From the NCBI GenBank assembly GCA_024998685.1, contig JACOEH010000014.1:1-64000 (forward strand): 64,000 nt of DNA, in the 5' to 3' direction. Under the pieces are notes generated by a model. That model did not search any database, had not been told where the DNA came from, and was given only the letters and a program-made list of their open reading frames with translations. Of this stretch, positions 1-9,241 are shown piece by piece. Origin of the DNA: Nitrospira sp. (GTDB taxonomy: Bacteria > Nitrospirota > Nitrospiria > Nitrospirales > Nitrospiraceae). Numbering within the stretch: position 1 is the first letter of the stretch; each line of letters begins with the position of its first letter. A program made the position numbers and the translations under genes.

Positions 1-462
1 CCCTCCTCTCTAGAAGAAGCATGATAACCAGTTACACAGTTATTCTTACACCCTCTGTGCGACAACAACCGGACACGTTAACTTGCTGTCTACAGAGGGA
101 CTGATTCATACCGGAGGCTGCACCAATCGATTCGGTCTGCGTTCTGATCCACCACCCTCCATGCACCACGCACCTTCTTCACGATAGACCTGCCTGCCTG
201 AACACAGTAGAATGGGGGATGCTTCTTCCCCCTAATTGATCACACTCCATGTCGGATTAGGAGCCCATGCCCAGACAGCAGAAATTTTTTCGGCGAACGG
301 AGAAGGTGAATTGGCAGGATCAGGCAAGGCACGTATGGAAATCAAAGGCAAATGGCTCGGCACCGGCTGTGAGGGAATTGAAGAGTAGCCCCGCATTTTG
401 GAGCAAAAGATACCCAATGCCCTGTTCAGATTATAAAGATAGCGATCCTAATGGAGGCGTCT
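1..462. other. Intergenic region, no gene seen
   Basis: No convincing coding sequence. A short hairpin lies at 214-232 (six G/C-rich pairs around a short loop) with no T tract, so it is at best a weak terminator for a gene to the left of the window. A 96-codon open frame at 267-557 overlaps the next gene, has no recognisable features and is taken as chance. Confidence 0.5.
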
Positions 463-1326
463 ATGAGAGATATGCGTCCACGAATTATGATGACACGACC
501 CATTCTATATGCGCTTATCCTCTTATTAGCGGCAACACCGGAACTCGTATCCAGTGAATCAGAACATGTGGTCTCGACGACACCGGACGGCAAGATCGAT
601 TGGACGACAGGAATCGCCACGGCTCATGGAATCGGAATCCCCCCTAGGGAATCCGCAAGCCCTCTGCAGGCCAAGGAAATGACTCGCAAGGCGGCATGGA
701 ACGTGGCTCTGCGTAACCTCCTGGAAGTCGTGAAGGGTATACATGTCGATTCGACAACCACGGTCAGTAACTATGTCACCACGAACGATGAAGTACGGAC
801 ACACATCGATGGTTTTGTGAAGGGGGCTCGACTCATCAGAGAACAGGAAATGCCGGATGGATCGGTCGAGACCACAGTAGAGATGACGCTGGGCAGAGAG
901 TTCTCCAAGCTGCTCGTCCCAAAGGTGGATTCCAAAACTGTTCCTCTGAGCCGATATCAAAAGAAGATCACGAGTCCATCAAAACCTTATACGGGGCTCG
1001 TGGTGGATGCCCAGGGACTAAGCGTCCATCCGGCTCTGGCTCCCCGATTGCTGAATCAGCAAGGTGAGGAAGTGTATTCCGTCGCCTACGTCGATCAACA
1101 AGCCACCTCAAAACATGGGATTGTCCTCTATGAACCGGATCTTGCGAGCGCACAATCGAATCCCCTTGTCACTAACACTCCCCTGACCATTAAGGCGTTA
1201 CGGGCGGAAGGCGCAGATCTATATATCAGTGATGCGGATGCCCAGACCATCCATGGCGTACCGAGCTATTTCAAGCTCCTAAAGCAGGCCAAGGTCTTGG
1301 TCATCCTCGACAAAAATAACCCTTAA
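463..1326 (+). CDS. LPP20-like secreted protein
   Basis: A protein of about 287 residues with an N-terminal hydrophobic stretch (residues ~10-25) that looks like a signal peptide, so it is probably periplasmic or membrane-attached. The middle resembles the LPP20/FlgT-type fold: a stretch with 'AKEMTRKAAWNVALRNLLE' followed by 'GFVKGARLI' and 'VETTVEMTLG'. That matches proteins where a helix of alternating A/R/L precedes a strand-rich domain. The ATG at 463 is preferred over 451 because GGAGG lies five bases before it. The following DUF4384 gene starts 21 bases after the stop, so the two are probably co-transcribed and may work together at the envelope. The exact function is unknown. Confidence 0.7.
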   Translation: MRDMRPRIMMTRPILYALILLLAATPELVSSESEHVVSTTPDGKIDWTTGIATAHGIGIPPRESASPLQAKEMTRKAAWNVALRNLLEVVKGIHVDSTTTVSNYVTTNDEVRTHIDGFVKGARLIREQEMPDGSVETTVEMTLGREFSKLLVPKVDSKTVPLSRYQKKITSPSKPYTGLVVDAQGLSVHPALAPRLLNQQGEEVYSVAYVDQQATSKHGIVLYEPDLASAQSNPLVTNTPLTIKALRAEGADLYISDADAQTIHGVPSYFKLLKQAKVLVILDKNNP

Positions 1327-1347
1327 TGCCGGAGCACGGGAACTGCC

Positions 1348-2244
1348 ATGCAAGTCAGTGTTTTAATCATGTTGTTTGTCTATCCCCTCCTGGTCACTTT
1401 GTCCGACGCAGCCTATGCGGAGGGAGGAAAGGGTTTGGAAATTGTGCGAGGCCATGCGTGCTATGGATTCGGCGACGACCAGACGCCCGCCCAAGCCAGA
1501 CGCGGTGCCATGATAAAGGCACAGGAGGACGCTGTTCGAAATCATGGAGTGTTCGTGAAGTCGTCTTCGCGGATCAAGAACTTCCAGCTGGAAGAAGACA
1601 TCATCCAAACAACCAGCGCCGCGATGTTGCAGGAGATCACCGTTGAGAAGGAGGAGCGCAAACCTCAAGAGCTGTGTCTCACTCTCCGAGCCAAAATCTC
1701 ATCGATTTCCGTCGAAGATATGATTAAACAGCGGATTGCAGCGAAAGAAATCGCTCAGGAGGCTCGGACCACGCTTGTTCCAGCTCAGCCGAAGTTCGGC
1801 CTGAAAATCTGGACGAACAAACCTGACGGGCATTTTATCGAGGGTGAAAAACTCATTGTGTATGTGCAGTCCGAGCGGGATGCCTATCTCAAGCTGGATT
1901 ATTTCCAAGCCGATGGGACTGTCACGCATCTCGTGCCGAATATATACCGCGGCCAGGCCTTTATCGTCGGCGGGAAAACCTATTCGTTCGGTGATGAGAC
2001 AAGCCCTGAGCAGTACGTCATCAACGAACCCTATGGCGCAGAAACCATCAAGGCCATCACGGGTGTCCAGCCATTTGAAGCCGCGGCAGATGAAGCCGGC
2101 GCAACCGGTGATAGCCGTAATTACTTAGGCCGACTGCGGGGCATCAAAGTGGTGGCAGCCGCATCCTCGGTGGAATTGAGCACCGAAAGTCGGACGGTCG
2201 CTGAGTACAAGAAAGACATTCCGAAGCGCACGCCATCAGAGTAA
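1348..2244 (+). CDS. DUF4384 domain-containing secreted protein
   Basis: 298 residues with a signal peptide (hydrophobic residues ~3-18, small residues before a likely cleavage site near residue 24). Residues ~30-125 repeat the LPP20-like pattern of the upstream gene ('ARRGAMIKAQEDAVRNHG'). Residues ~150-250 match the DUF4384 pattern: 'GLKIWTNKPDG', 'GEKLIVYVQSERDAYLKLDY', then 'ADGTVTHLVPN' and 'YGAETIKAI'. DUF4384 proteins are envelope-located and often occur beside Ser/Thr kinases, caspases or secretion genes, but no biochemical role is firmly known. Second gene of a two-gene unit. Family call fairly sure, function open. Confidence 0.75.
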   Translation: MQVSVLIMLFVYPLLVTLSDAAYAEGGKGLEIVRGHACYGFGDDQTPAQARRGAMIKAQEDAVRNHGVFVKSSSRIKNFQLEEDIIQTTSAAMLQEITVEKEERKPQELCLTLRAKISSISVEDMIKQRIAAKEIAQEARTTLVPAQPKFGLKIWTNKPDGHFIEGEKLIVYVQSERDAYLKLDYFQADGTVTHLVPNIYRGQAFIVGGKTYSFGDETSPEQYVINEPYGAETIKAITGVQPFEAAADEAGATGDSRNYLGRLRGIKVVAAASSVELSTESRTVAEYKKDIPKRTPSE

Positions 2245-2541
2245 CGTACTCAGTAGATGAAGAAGCCTGTTACGCGTCTCAAGGAGCGAGCTTGATAAGC
2301 CTCTCCTTAACCACCCTAGAGATCACTCCACGATAAGCTTTTTCTTGCTCGTTGACGATCCGTTAAGCATGCGGGCGCACCATTTCAACACATGACAAGC
2401 AAAGCCTCTTCCAGGAACAGATGTTCGGATCCCGTCATCAACTATTCTCAACGGTTCTACCGGATAGCGATAAACGCACAGTGAATGAATTAGCCTAACC
2501 AGAATGCGAGAACCGGCCGATCTTCCGCTTACACAACTGAC

Positions 2542-5166
2542 CTATTCCTGGTTCACTGTGTACTCCATGAGTGCGCTCAAACTCGGGAAAAACTTCTTCT
2601 TTTGGTCAGGGATATAGCTGGCTGACACGGTATGCTTGCCGATCTGGAGGCTCTTGGTTTTCCATGTGGCTTGACCGTTCGCATCCAAGCGCACTGGCTT
2701 GCCGATCTTCCGTCCGTTGGCCATAAACTGCACACTTCCAGTCGGAATATTCATGCTATCAGCGCGGGCAAGTGCAACCGTGGCAGTAAATCTCGACTCC
2801 TTACCATCCGACAGTGTTTCATCATGAATGAGCTTTGTTCGAGTTGAGGTGGTCACAGCACACTGACTACGACGGTAGGTCTTGGCGAAGCTGACATGGC
2901 CGGTGACTCTTACGTCAAAGATACAGTTTCTACGCGCATGCTCGTCCGTAATAGCTAGGCAGACTTTCTCAGCGGTTCGCTGAGGAACAGGCTTTACCGG
3001 TTTATTGCCCTTCGGCATTACTTTCAGCATCCCTTGTGGAATGGTGCATGAGGGATTTTCCGGGGGCCAGCTTCGCAAAGTGAATGTCTCGGTTGATGTA
3101 CCGGGCTCATAGTCGAACAGACTAGTTTCGTTCCTCACACGCCAGGCATTCGCAAACGTGTCGTATAGTCCGACATAGCGTTCATGAAGTCCAGCCGGCA
3201 TTGGCCCAATCGAGCTGCCATCAGGCAATCGAGGTAACCAGTCGCCCGACTCAATAGGACCAGCAACGCCTCCTAAGGGAAAGCTGTTGGCGTCTGCACC
3301 ATCAATTGCTGGGGGACGGGTAAGATTTATATTGAAATACCATATGCGTTTATCGTCTCCCCACCAGCTCGGGGTGACAAACAAGACGCTGCCATCCGGA
3401 AAATCGAATTCAAGTCCACCTGGCATAGTAGTCCTTACAATCCGGTTACCCTCGCCCAGATCAAGGCCGTTTGGACCTACTGAGATCTCGTTGCTATCGA
3501 TGCGTAGTTTTAAGCTCGTATTGGGATTGGAGTCGCTCCCAAGAATGGGTTGATAACTAACGCGATGATTGCCCATGCGCGCAGCCACTGCAGTATTGAT
3601 ACTCACGCAGACGGCGAGCCCGGTGTATGAATCGGGGTAGGCATAGCCTGATGGAACAGGAGCCTGCCGCGTCTGGATTTCCAGACCATTCGGGTCACGT
3701 AACGAAATGAATTCTCCGGCGGCCTGGAAATCGTAGTGTACACCATTCGTCGTGGTGATATGCGTGTCGCCTTCGATGCCTGTGACAGCTGCAGAAAGAG
3801 GACCTAGCCAGTTGCTCAAACGCGTATCATTAGTCCCACCGCCAGTCCAGCTCACACTGAATCTTCCATACCAGTCGGGGTTGTTCGGAGTTTGACAGCC
3901 TAAGGGGTTTCCCCCATGAAGCTGTCCGATACAACGACCGTGGAGATCAAAAAGACAAGAACCGGATGACCCTTTTTCCGTAACACCAGAGTTCCAAAGA
4001 ACGCGCCAATGGTTACCTGATAGATCAGTAGTTGATGAATTATACATCGTTGTAGTTGGCGAAGTGCTTGAAGAGCTGATCGCCTTGACTTCGAGCCACG
4101 GATGATGAATGCCTACAGAAGAGGATGGCCCTGTGCCTATGGTATCCCACCCCGAGTAAAAGACATTAAAGCTGGGATCGGGCTTTTGACTAAGCTCCAA
4201 CAATAGGAAATCGCTCGGGGTATAACTGGCGCGAAAAATTGAACCTGACTGATTGTCGGTTAATTTGCCGGGACCGTGCGAGAACTGGTTGGGGTTGCAC
4301 GTGGTGGGGTTGAGTTTCTGATAGTTCCAATAGACTACGATGGTATCATCGTTCGCTGCATTTACGCCACAATGATTGGCGGATAAAAAATATGGCGTAC
4401 GGTCTCCTTTAGTACTATTGAGCATTGTGCCGGTGCATATATTTTTGCCCTCGATTGTGTACGCCCCTACAGCTCGGATCTGCTTTGGCCAGTTGTTACC
4501 TGCCGGACACATTACATCGATATTGCAATCACCGGCGTTGCCACCAAGTATTCCTGTTTTTTCAAAACCTTGATAACCCTGGTTGACCTTGCGAATTTCA
4601 ATAATCGGCTTAGTTACGTTGGCTGGGATGAACACTTCGACCATGATCTCGTCGCCTTCAATGACAGGTGTCCACAGACTTCCGCGGTGACTGCGGTGAC
4701 GGAAGGTATAAGGTCCTTCCACATGAGTACGTTCCGGATCGTAGATCCAAAGTTCTGCTCCATCCGGCATATCGAACCGTGTGATACCGAGATTATGACT
4801 TTTTGCACGTTCCGACCGAATGCGCAACCGCCACAGGCTTCCACCCAGTACTTCTTCCGTGGTGCCGGAGTTATCCAAAGTATAAAACACATCAGCAGCG
4901 ATGGCGAAGCGTAGTGGCCTTGGGGCTTGCAATTCGCTAACGAATTTACGGTCTTCTTCCAGCAACCTCTCGACGTCGACATCGGGCAGAACCTTTAGGT
5001 TAATCTGTTCTATAGGGGTAGATTGCTGCAAAGAGAAGCTCTTGGGTTCCTCATACATCCTAGCGAATCCCAGGTCCGATAGCAGCAGGCCAATCAGAAA
5101 ACTAATACCCAGTAATATGATTGAGCTACTAACTGAACTATCCATCACGAAAATACTTTTTCGCAT
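2542..5166 (-). CDS. Lysyl-endopeptidase-like serine protease with VWD and Ig-like domains
   Basis: A secreted protein of about 874 residues. The start at 5166 is chosen because GGGGAGAG precedes it and it opens a signal/anchor segment (residues ~8-34); an earlier in-frame ATG at 5241 is less likely. A chymotrypsin-fold protease domain of the Achromobacter lysyl endopeptidase type spans roughly 210-450. The catalytic triad is visible as His in 'SANHCG' (~264), Asp in 'SDFLLLEL' (~318) and Ser in 'GSSGSCLF' (~400). A VWD-like domain begins at 'GDTHITT' (~467), and the last ~85 residues form an Ig-like repeat ('GSVQFMANG', 'GKHTVSASY'). It lies downstream of an outer-membrane barrel on the same strand, so joint expression is likely. 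Substrate unknown; extracellular digestion is inferred. Confidence 0.85.
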   Translation of the reverse strand: MRKSIFVMDSSVSSSIILLGISFLIGLLLSDLGFARMYEEPKSFSLQQSTPIEQINLKVLPDVDVERLLEEDRKFVSELQAPRPLRFAIAADVFYTLDNSGTTEEVLGGSLWRLRIRSERAKSHNLGITRFDMPDGAELWIYDPERTHVEGPYTFRHRSHRGSLWTPVIEGDEIMVEVFIPANVTKPIIEIRKVNQGYQGFEKTGILGGNAGDCNIDVMCPAGNNWPKQIRAVGAYTIEGKNICTGTMLNSTKGDRTPYFLSANHCGVNAANDDTIVVYWNYQKLNPTTCNPNQFSHGPGKLTDNQSGSIFRASYTPSDFLLLELSQKPDPSFNVFYSGWDTIGTGPSSSVGIHHPWLEVKAISSSSTSPTTTMYNSSTTDLSGNHWRVLWNSGVTEKGSSGSCLFDLHGRCIGQLHGGNPLGCQTPNNPDWYGRFSVSWTGGGTNDTRLSNWLGPLSAAVTGIEGDTHITTTNGVHYDFQAAGEFISLRDPNGLEIQTRQAPVPSGYAYPDSYTGLAVCVSINTAVAARMGNHRVSYQPILGSDSNPNTSLKLRIDSNEISVGPNGLDLGEGNRIVRTTMPGGLEFDFPDGSVLFVTPSWWGDDKRIWYFNINLTRPPAIDGADANSFPLGGVAGPIESGDWLPRLPDGSSIGPMPAGLHERYVGLYDTFANAWRVRNETSLFDYEPGTSTETFTLRSWPPENPSCTIPQGMLKVMPKGNKPVKPVPQRTAEKVCLAITDEHARRNCIFDVRVTGHVSFAKTYRRSQCAVTTSTRTKLIHDETLSDGKESRFTATVALARADSMNIPTGSVQFMANGRKIGKPVRLDANGQATWKTKSLQIGKHTVSASYIPDQKKKFFPSLSALMEYTVNQE

Positions 5167-5319
5167 TTCTCTCCCCTCGTCCATTGTTTGATGTTTCCGC
5201 AGAAGATTCGATGAGATCGAACATTGCGTTAGACTTCGCATCGTGATAACGTGTGCATTACTTTTCGGAATTCATCAATAGCGGCGAAAGTGGTCGCTGG
5301 CCTTTCATAATCTTGCGAT

Positions 5320-6735
5320 CTATAACTCGATGCGTAGTCCAAAGGTTCCGGCGTAATTACTGAACTGTTCGTTGCCGACCATGGCTCGAAAATTGACGAA
5401 TGGTTGCCAGCCATTGGGTAAGATGGCCACCATTCCTGTCCCTAGATTGAAGTAATTCCGAACAGGCACCTCATTCTGAAAAGCAAACCGTGTTGTGTTA
5501 TCACGCTGATCTTCGACAAATCGCACGGTGATGAGTCGCTGCGAATTTGCAAATTCATGGATGTAGTCGGCATTCACCTGGTGAACAAGGATACCGATTC
5601 GGGTGCTATAGGCGGCGGACCCAAGTATACCCACGATACTTTGGAGCGAATAAATATGTTGGCTGTCGTAGGCCAATCCGATCCCACCGCCCCCGTTCTC
5701 CGCATAGCTGCCGATGTGAATCTGGCTGTAATTCACTCCAACTCGTGGCCCAATGACAAAACGTCCCATGGCATGGTCATATCCCGCAAGGAAGCCGGCA
5801 CTCGCCACATCTCCGCTGGAATTGCTTGAAGCGAATGCGCTCACCGGCTGACCTTGGGCAACACCATCCAAGGTCACTTGGGCGGTAGTCAATCGAGAGA
5901 CAAGATAGTTATTCCGTGTGTATCCCGCGGTCACTTGCATAAATGTTTTCTCAGTTGGCAAAATCTGAGCGAACGTGAGAAAACCATACGAATTCGTGCT
6001 AAATGTTCCACCGCTCCTGAAATCACCATCGGTATTGGAAAAGCTCCCCACAAGACCAGCCGCCACGTTCTTCCTAAAACGGTAATCCATCCCCGTTGAA
6101 AACCCGAGAATCGTTGATTTATACCCATCCTGAAAGGTAGTGATGTCACGATTGAGCGACTCAACTAGGCCTGAGGCAAAGAAGCCTAGGCCCTTCCAAC
6201 GACTCTGACTACTTGTACCGAACGTGGTAATTGGCCCTCCGCCAGTCGATGTCGAGGCATAGAACGGTGATGAAACGTTTATGTTGGCTCCATGTGTCAT
6301 GGACATCAAGCCAAGTGGATTGAAAAGCATGGAGGATGGTTGTTCTATCCCTTCTCGCTCCTCATTTTTAAGATCTTCCAAGCGCCCAAGCAGGGTACGA
6401 TTCAAGATAGAAGCTGCTGACCCTTGAACAGAGGCGGCACCGCCTCCGGCAGTACTAGCATCCTGAGATTGGCCACCCCCTTTATTAGGTAAGGGCGTGC
6501 ACAGTTGCTTAAGACTCCCAACAAGCCCGGTGAGAATAGGCGTTTGATTTATCCCCCCACCCGTCCCGAGGCCAGCGCAGTTATCAGCCAGGAGACTATT
6601 GACTTGCTGATTCAGTGTTTGCGCAACACTGCTGAGAGGAATCAGAAGAAAGAAGACTATGGCGAGGACACTCACAGAGCTTCTGCTACCAGTGTGGCTG
6701 GTTACTATGTCGCTTTGCAAATGGGAATGAGCCAT
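5320..6735 (-). CDS. Autotransporter-like outer-membrane beta-barrel protein (paralogue 1)
   Basis: 471 residues. A signal peptide (~residues 22-39, ending near 'SVAQ') is followed by a conserved N-terminal block ending in 'NCAGLG', then a low-complexity linker and a C-terminal region of alternating amphipathic strands ending in 'FGLRIEL', an outer-membrane insertion signature. The passenger region is short compared with classical type Va autotransporters. Two further copies lie at 50637 and 52673; this one is clearly more diverged. The protease gene follows 153 bases downstream on the same strand. The barrel could display or export a partner, but this is inference. AGAGAG lies upstream of the ATG. 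Confidence 0.75.
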   Translation of the reverse strand: MAHSHLQSDIVTSHTGSRSSVSVLAIVFFLLIPLSSVAQTLNQQVNSLLADNCAGLGTGGGINQTPILTGLVGSLKQLCTPLPNKGGGQSQDASTAGGGAASVQGSAASILNRTLLGRLEDLKNEEREGIEQPSSMLFNPLGLMSMTHGANINVSSPFYASTSTGGGPITTFGTSSQSRWKGLGFFASGLVESLNRDITTFQDGYKSTILGFSTGMDYRFRKNVAAGLVGSFSNTDGDFRSGGTFSTNSYGFLTFAQILPTEKTFMQVTAGYTRNNYLVSRLTTAQVTLDGVAQGQPVSAFASSNSSGDVASAGFLAGYDHAMGRFVIGPRVGVNYSQIHIGSYAENGGGGIGLAYDSQHIYSLQSIVGILGSAAYSTRIGILVHQVNADYIHEFANSQRLITVRFVEDQRDNTTRFAFQNEVPVRNYFNLGTGMVAILPNGWQPFVNFRAMVGNEQFSNYAGTFGLRIEL

Positions 6736-7213
6736 TTCAACTCTCTGATTTCAGTACGAGCAATAGCTGTTCATCTTTGTATTCCCTCTTAGCTACGTAC
6801 ACGTAATTCTACTAGACCGGCAGATGCAAATGGCTCTATTGACGCACAATGTGGTAGCGCACTTCAGCTTTTGAGCACGTAATTGTTTACGGTGCCTGTC
6901 GCCAGCAGCAAAGACCGTGCTGAATGTTACTACGTATTCGTTTGCCATCTTTTTTGCGGGGATTCTCAGAAATCGATGACCTAGAACCTAGCAGGTGTGC
7001 AATCAAGACTGACTCACTCTGCAACAAAAGGATACAAGGTGAATCTAAATAGATTCAGTTCGATCCCGCCTTAGCGAGAGGAAAGCCTACGTGCATCTTC
7101 CATTGCATTGCTATTGTCAGGCGATCAACACGCAGCCAAAGTCTTATCCCAACATGGCCTTGCTCTGTGTACTTTGGGTATAATTACAGTCCAGTCATTG
7201 CGAGACACATCGT
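6736..7213. other. Divergent intergenic region
   Basis: 478 bases between the minus-strand barrel gene and the plus-strand kinase gene. It must hold promoters for both. Apart from a TATAAT before the kinase no strong element was recognised, and no open frame here looks real. Confidence 0.4.
7155..7184 (+). promoter_or_regulatory. Possible promoter of the Ser/Thr kinase gene
   Basis: A perfect TATAAT at 7179-7184 lies 29 bases before the kinase start codon. The best -35 match is TGGCCT (7155-7160) with 18 bases between, only three of six consensus positions. Weakly supported. Confidence 0.3.
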
Positions 7214-9211
7214 ATGGCCCCACAGCTCATAGCCGGCAAATACGAGATCCAAGAAGAGATCGCAAGTGGTGGGATGGGGGTCCTGTACAGAGCGTTCGAC
7301 CCTCGAGCCGGCCGCGTGGTCGCGATCAAGCGCATTCATCCCCATCTCAGCGGGGATTCCTCCTTTGTCGAACGATTTTTGCGGGAAGCACGTACCATGG
7401 CACGGCTGCAGCATGAACATATCGTGACCCTGTATGCGGTGGAGGAAGAGCAGCAGACCTACATACTCGTCATGGAATTCTGCCCGGGCAGTAACCTGCG
7501 CGCCATGATCCGAAAGCAGTCGCACCTTCCTGTTCGCGAGGTCGTCCATCTTGCCCGGCAACTGGCATTGGCGCTCGGGTATGCCCATAGCCAAAAGATC
7601 ATTCATCGGGACATCAAGCCGGCCAATGTGTTGTTGGACAAACACGGTAAGGCAAAGCTCACGGATTTCGGCATCGCCGCGGCGCTGGATGAAGCAAGGA
7701 TAACAAGACCGAAAGAGGTTATCGGTACGCCGGAATATATGTCTCCTGAGCAAGCCCGTGGCCGGGACGTTGATAGCCGATCCGACCTCTATTCCCTAGG
7801 CATCGTGATGCATGAAATGCTGACGGGAAAGACGCCCTATGCGGAATCCTCGGGAACCTCTATTTTCGGGAGATTGGCCTACGACCGGGAAGAACTCGCC
7901 TTGCAATTCCCCGCGCATGTGCCGTCGCTCGTGCAGGGCGTCGTACGAGATTTACTCCGGCGTGACCCAGCTGATCGTATTCCCGATGCGGAGACATTGG
8001 CCAACCAGTTACACGAGATCTGGTATACATTGCCACAGATCTCGTCATGTGCTGTACCGGACGAATCCCAACCAACGATTGTCTCGCGACAGATGCTACC
8101 TCCCTGTGAAGAGCCTACTCGTCACATTTCGCAGAGTACGGTCATCGCACCATCACAAGAATCAGCGTCGAATAGAGCAGCATCTGTCGTTGATCGAGAG
8201 GCTCCACCAGCCAAGAATCATACAATTGTGTCACCGGATTGGTCGTTGTCGGAACGAAAGACACCAGACCCAACCAATTTCTCTTCTCCGAAACCCGTTG
8301 CCTCTCCCCCCGCCCGACCGCTCGGCCTGATCATTGCGGTAGGAATCCTCATCGGAGGGTTGACCGTCATCGGACTCATCTCATTCTTCGGGTCACAGGC
8401 GGAGCGTAGTAGTCCCGAGAGCACACCACCAGAGACGCGGGCACCCCTTGAGCCATCACCGGATGGTACCTCTAAAAAAATAGCGGAGGAGCTTAAGCCG
8501 CGTGAAGAGAACCTGGCCAAGCTCAGCACTTTGCTTAACGACACCGTGAACCGTCTACAGGCAGGGAGCCAGACTTCGGACTGCTCGGACCTGAAGGCCC
8601 TCGCGACGGAAACCTACGGCAAATATGAGGATACAGCGCGCGAGGTCAATCGTTTGCGACGTGAACTGGAACGAGAACCAGCCGGCCTAATAAGTAGACC
8701 GACCATACTCGATATGGAGTGCGAAAGCCGAAAACCCGTTCCCCCAAGGACCTTGCTGACGGCGCCGGCCCCACCGATCGCGAACGCCAAACCCAACTCA
8801 GAACCGACACAGGTTGTGCCGGTCCTAAAACCGGATGTACCGGCAACCAAAGATGGGCTCCCGCCTGTCCCTCCGAGTCAAATTGCAACTATATTTCCAG
8901 ACGCAGCACTCCAGTCCCTGCTTGACCAGTTCACGCGTGCATACGAGGGGCGAGATGTGGACACACTGAGCTCCATCTCGCGTATGGACGCGGCGCGCCG
9001 ACGTAACGTCGAAGAAATGTTCCGGACCTACAAAACGTTGAAGCTCTCTCTCGCAAGCATGACACGAGAGGAAAACGGCGCTGTCGTGGTCCTCCTGATC
9101 GATACGGCCGTCACGACTGCAGGGGAAACCGTGGACCTTTCCCCCATCGCCAAGAAAATTACACTCCATGTCTCTCGTCAGGGAGACACGTGGGACAAGA
9201 TCGTGTGGTGA
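7214..9211 (+). CDS. Membrane-anchored Ser/Thr protein kinase (PknB type)
   Basis: 665 residues. The N-terminal ~270 residues form a Hanks-type kinase: glycine loop 'GGMGVLY' (~residues 18-24), catalytic lysine in 'VAIKRI' (~residue 38), 'HRDIKPAN' loop (~131), 'DFG' (~152) and 'GTPEYMSPEQ'. A proline/serine-rich linker leads to one transmembrane helix (~368-394), placing the last ~270 residues in the periplasm. These include a helical stretch and a C-terminal ~110-residue domain resembling NTF2/SnoaL-like folds, with no PASTA repeats. It converges on an FHA-transglycosylase gene 30 bases away. FHA domains bind phosphothreonine, so that protein and the FHA proteins of the nearby T6SS are plausible partners. 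No PP2C phosphatase was seen in the window. Confidence 0.9.
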   Translation: MAPQLIAGKYEIQEEIASGGMGVLYRAFDPRAGRVVAIKRIHPHLSGDSSFVERFLREARTMARLQHEHIVTLYAVEEEQQTYILVMEFCPGSNLRAMIRKQSHLPVREVVHLARQLALALGYAHSQKIIHRDIKPANVLLDKHGKAKLTDFGIAAALDEARITRPKEVIGTPEYMSPEQARGRDVDSRSDLYSLGIVMHEMLTGKTPYAESSGTSIFGRLAYDREELALQFPAHVPSLVQGVVRDLLRRDPADRIPDAETLANQLHEIWYTLPQISSCAVPDESQPTIVSRQMLPPCEEPTRHISQSTVIAPSQESASNRAASVVDREAPPAKNHTIVSPDWSLSERKTPDPTNFSSPKPVASPPARPLGLIIAVGILIGGLTVIGLISFFGSQAERSSPESTPPETRAPLEPSPDGTSKKIAEELKPREENLAKLSTLLNDTVNRLQAGSQTSDCSDLKALATETYGKYEDTAREVNRLRRELEREPAGLISRPTILDMECESRKPVPPRTLLTAPAPPIANAKPNSEPTQVVPVLKPDVPATKDGLPPVPPSQIATIFPDAALQSLLDQFTRAYEGRDVDTLSSISRMDAARRRNVEEMFRTYKTLKLSLASMTREENGAVVVLLIDTAVTTAGETVDLSPIAKKITLHVSRQGDTWDKIVW

Positions 9212-9241
9212 CGAGCGGAAGGTCGGTGGCCACAGCGATCG

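Noticed and set aside
267-557. 96-codon plus-strand open frame before the first gene
   Set aside because: It overlaps the LPP20-like gene in another frame, has no ribosome site and no recognisable features.
2245-2541. Hairpin-like sequence after the DUF4384 gene as a terminator
   Set aside because: The candidate stem near 2280-2310 is imperfect and has no T tract.
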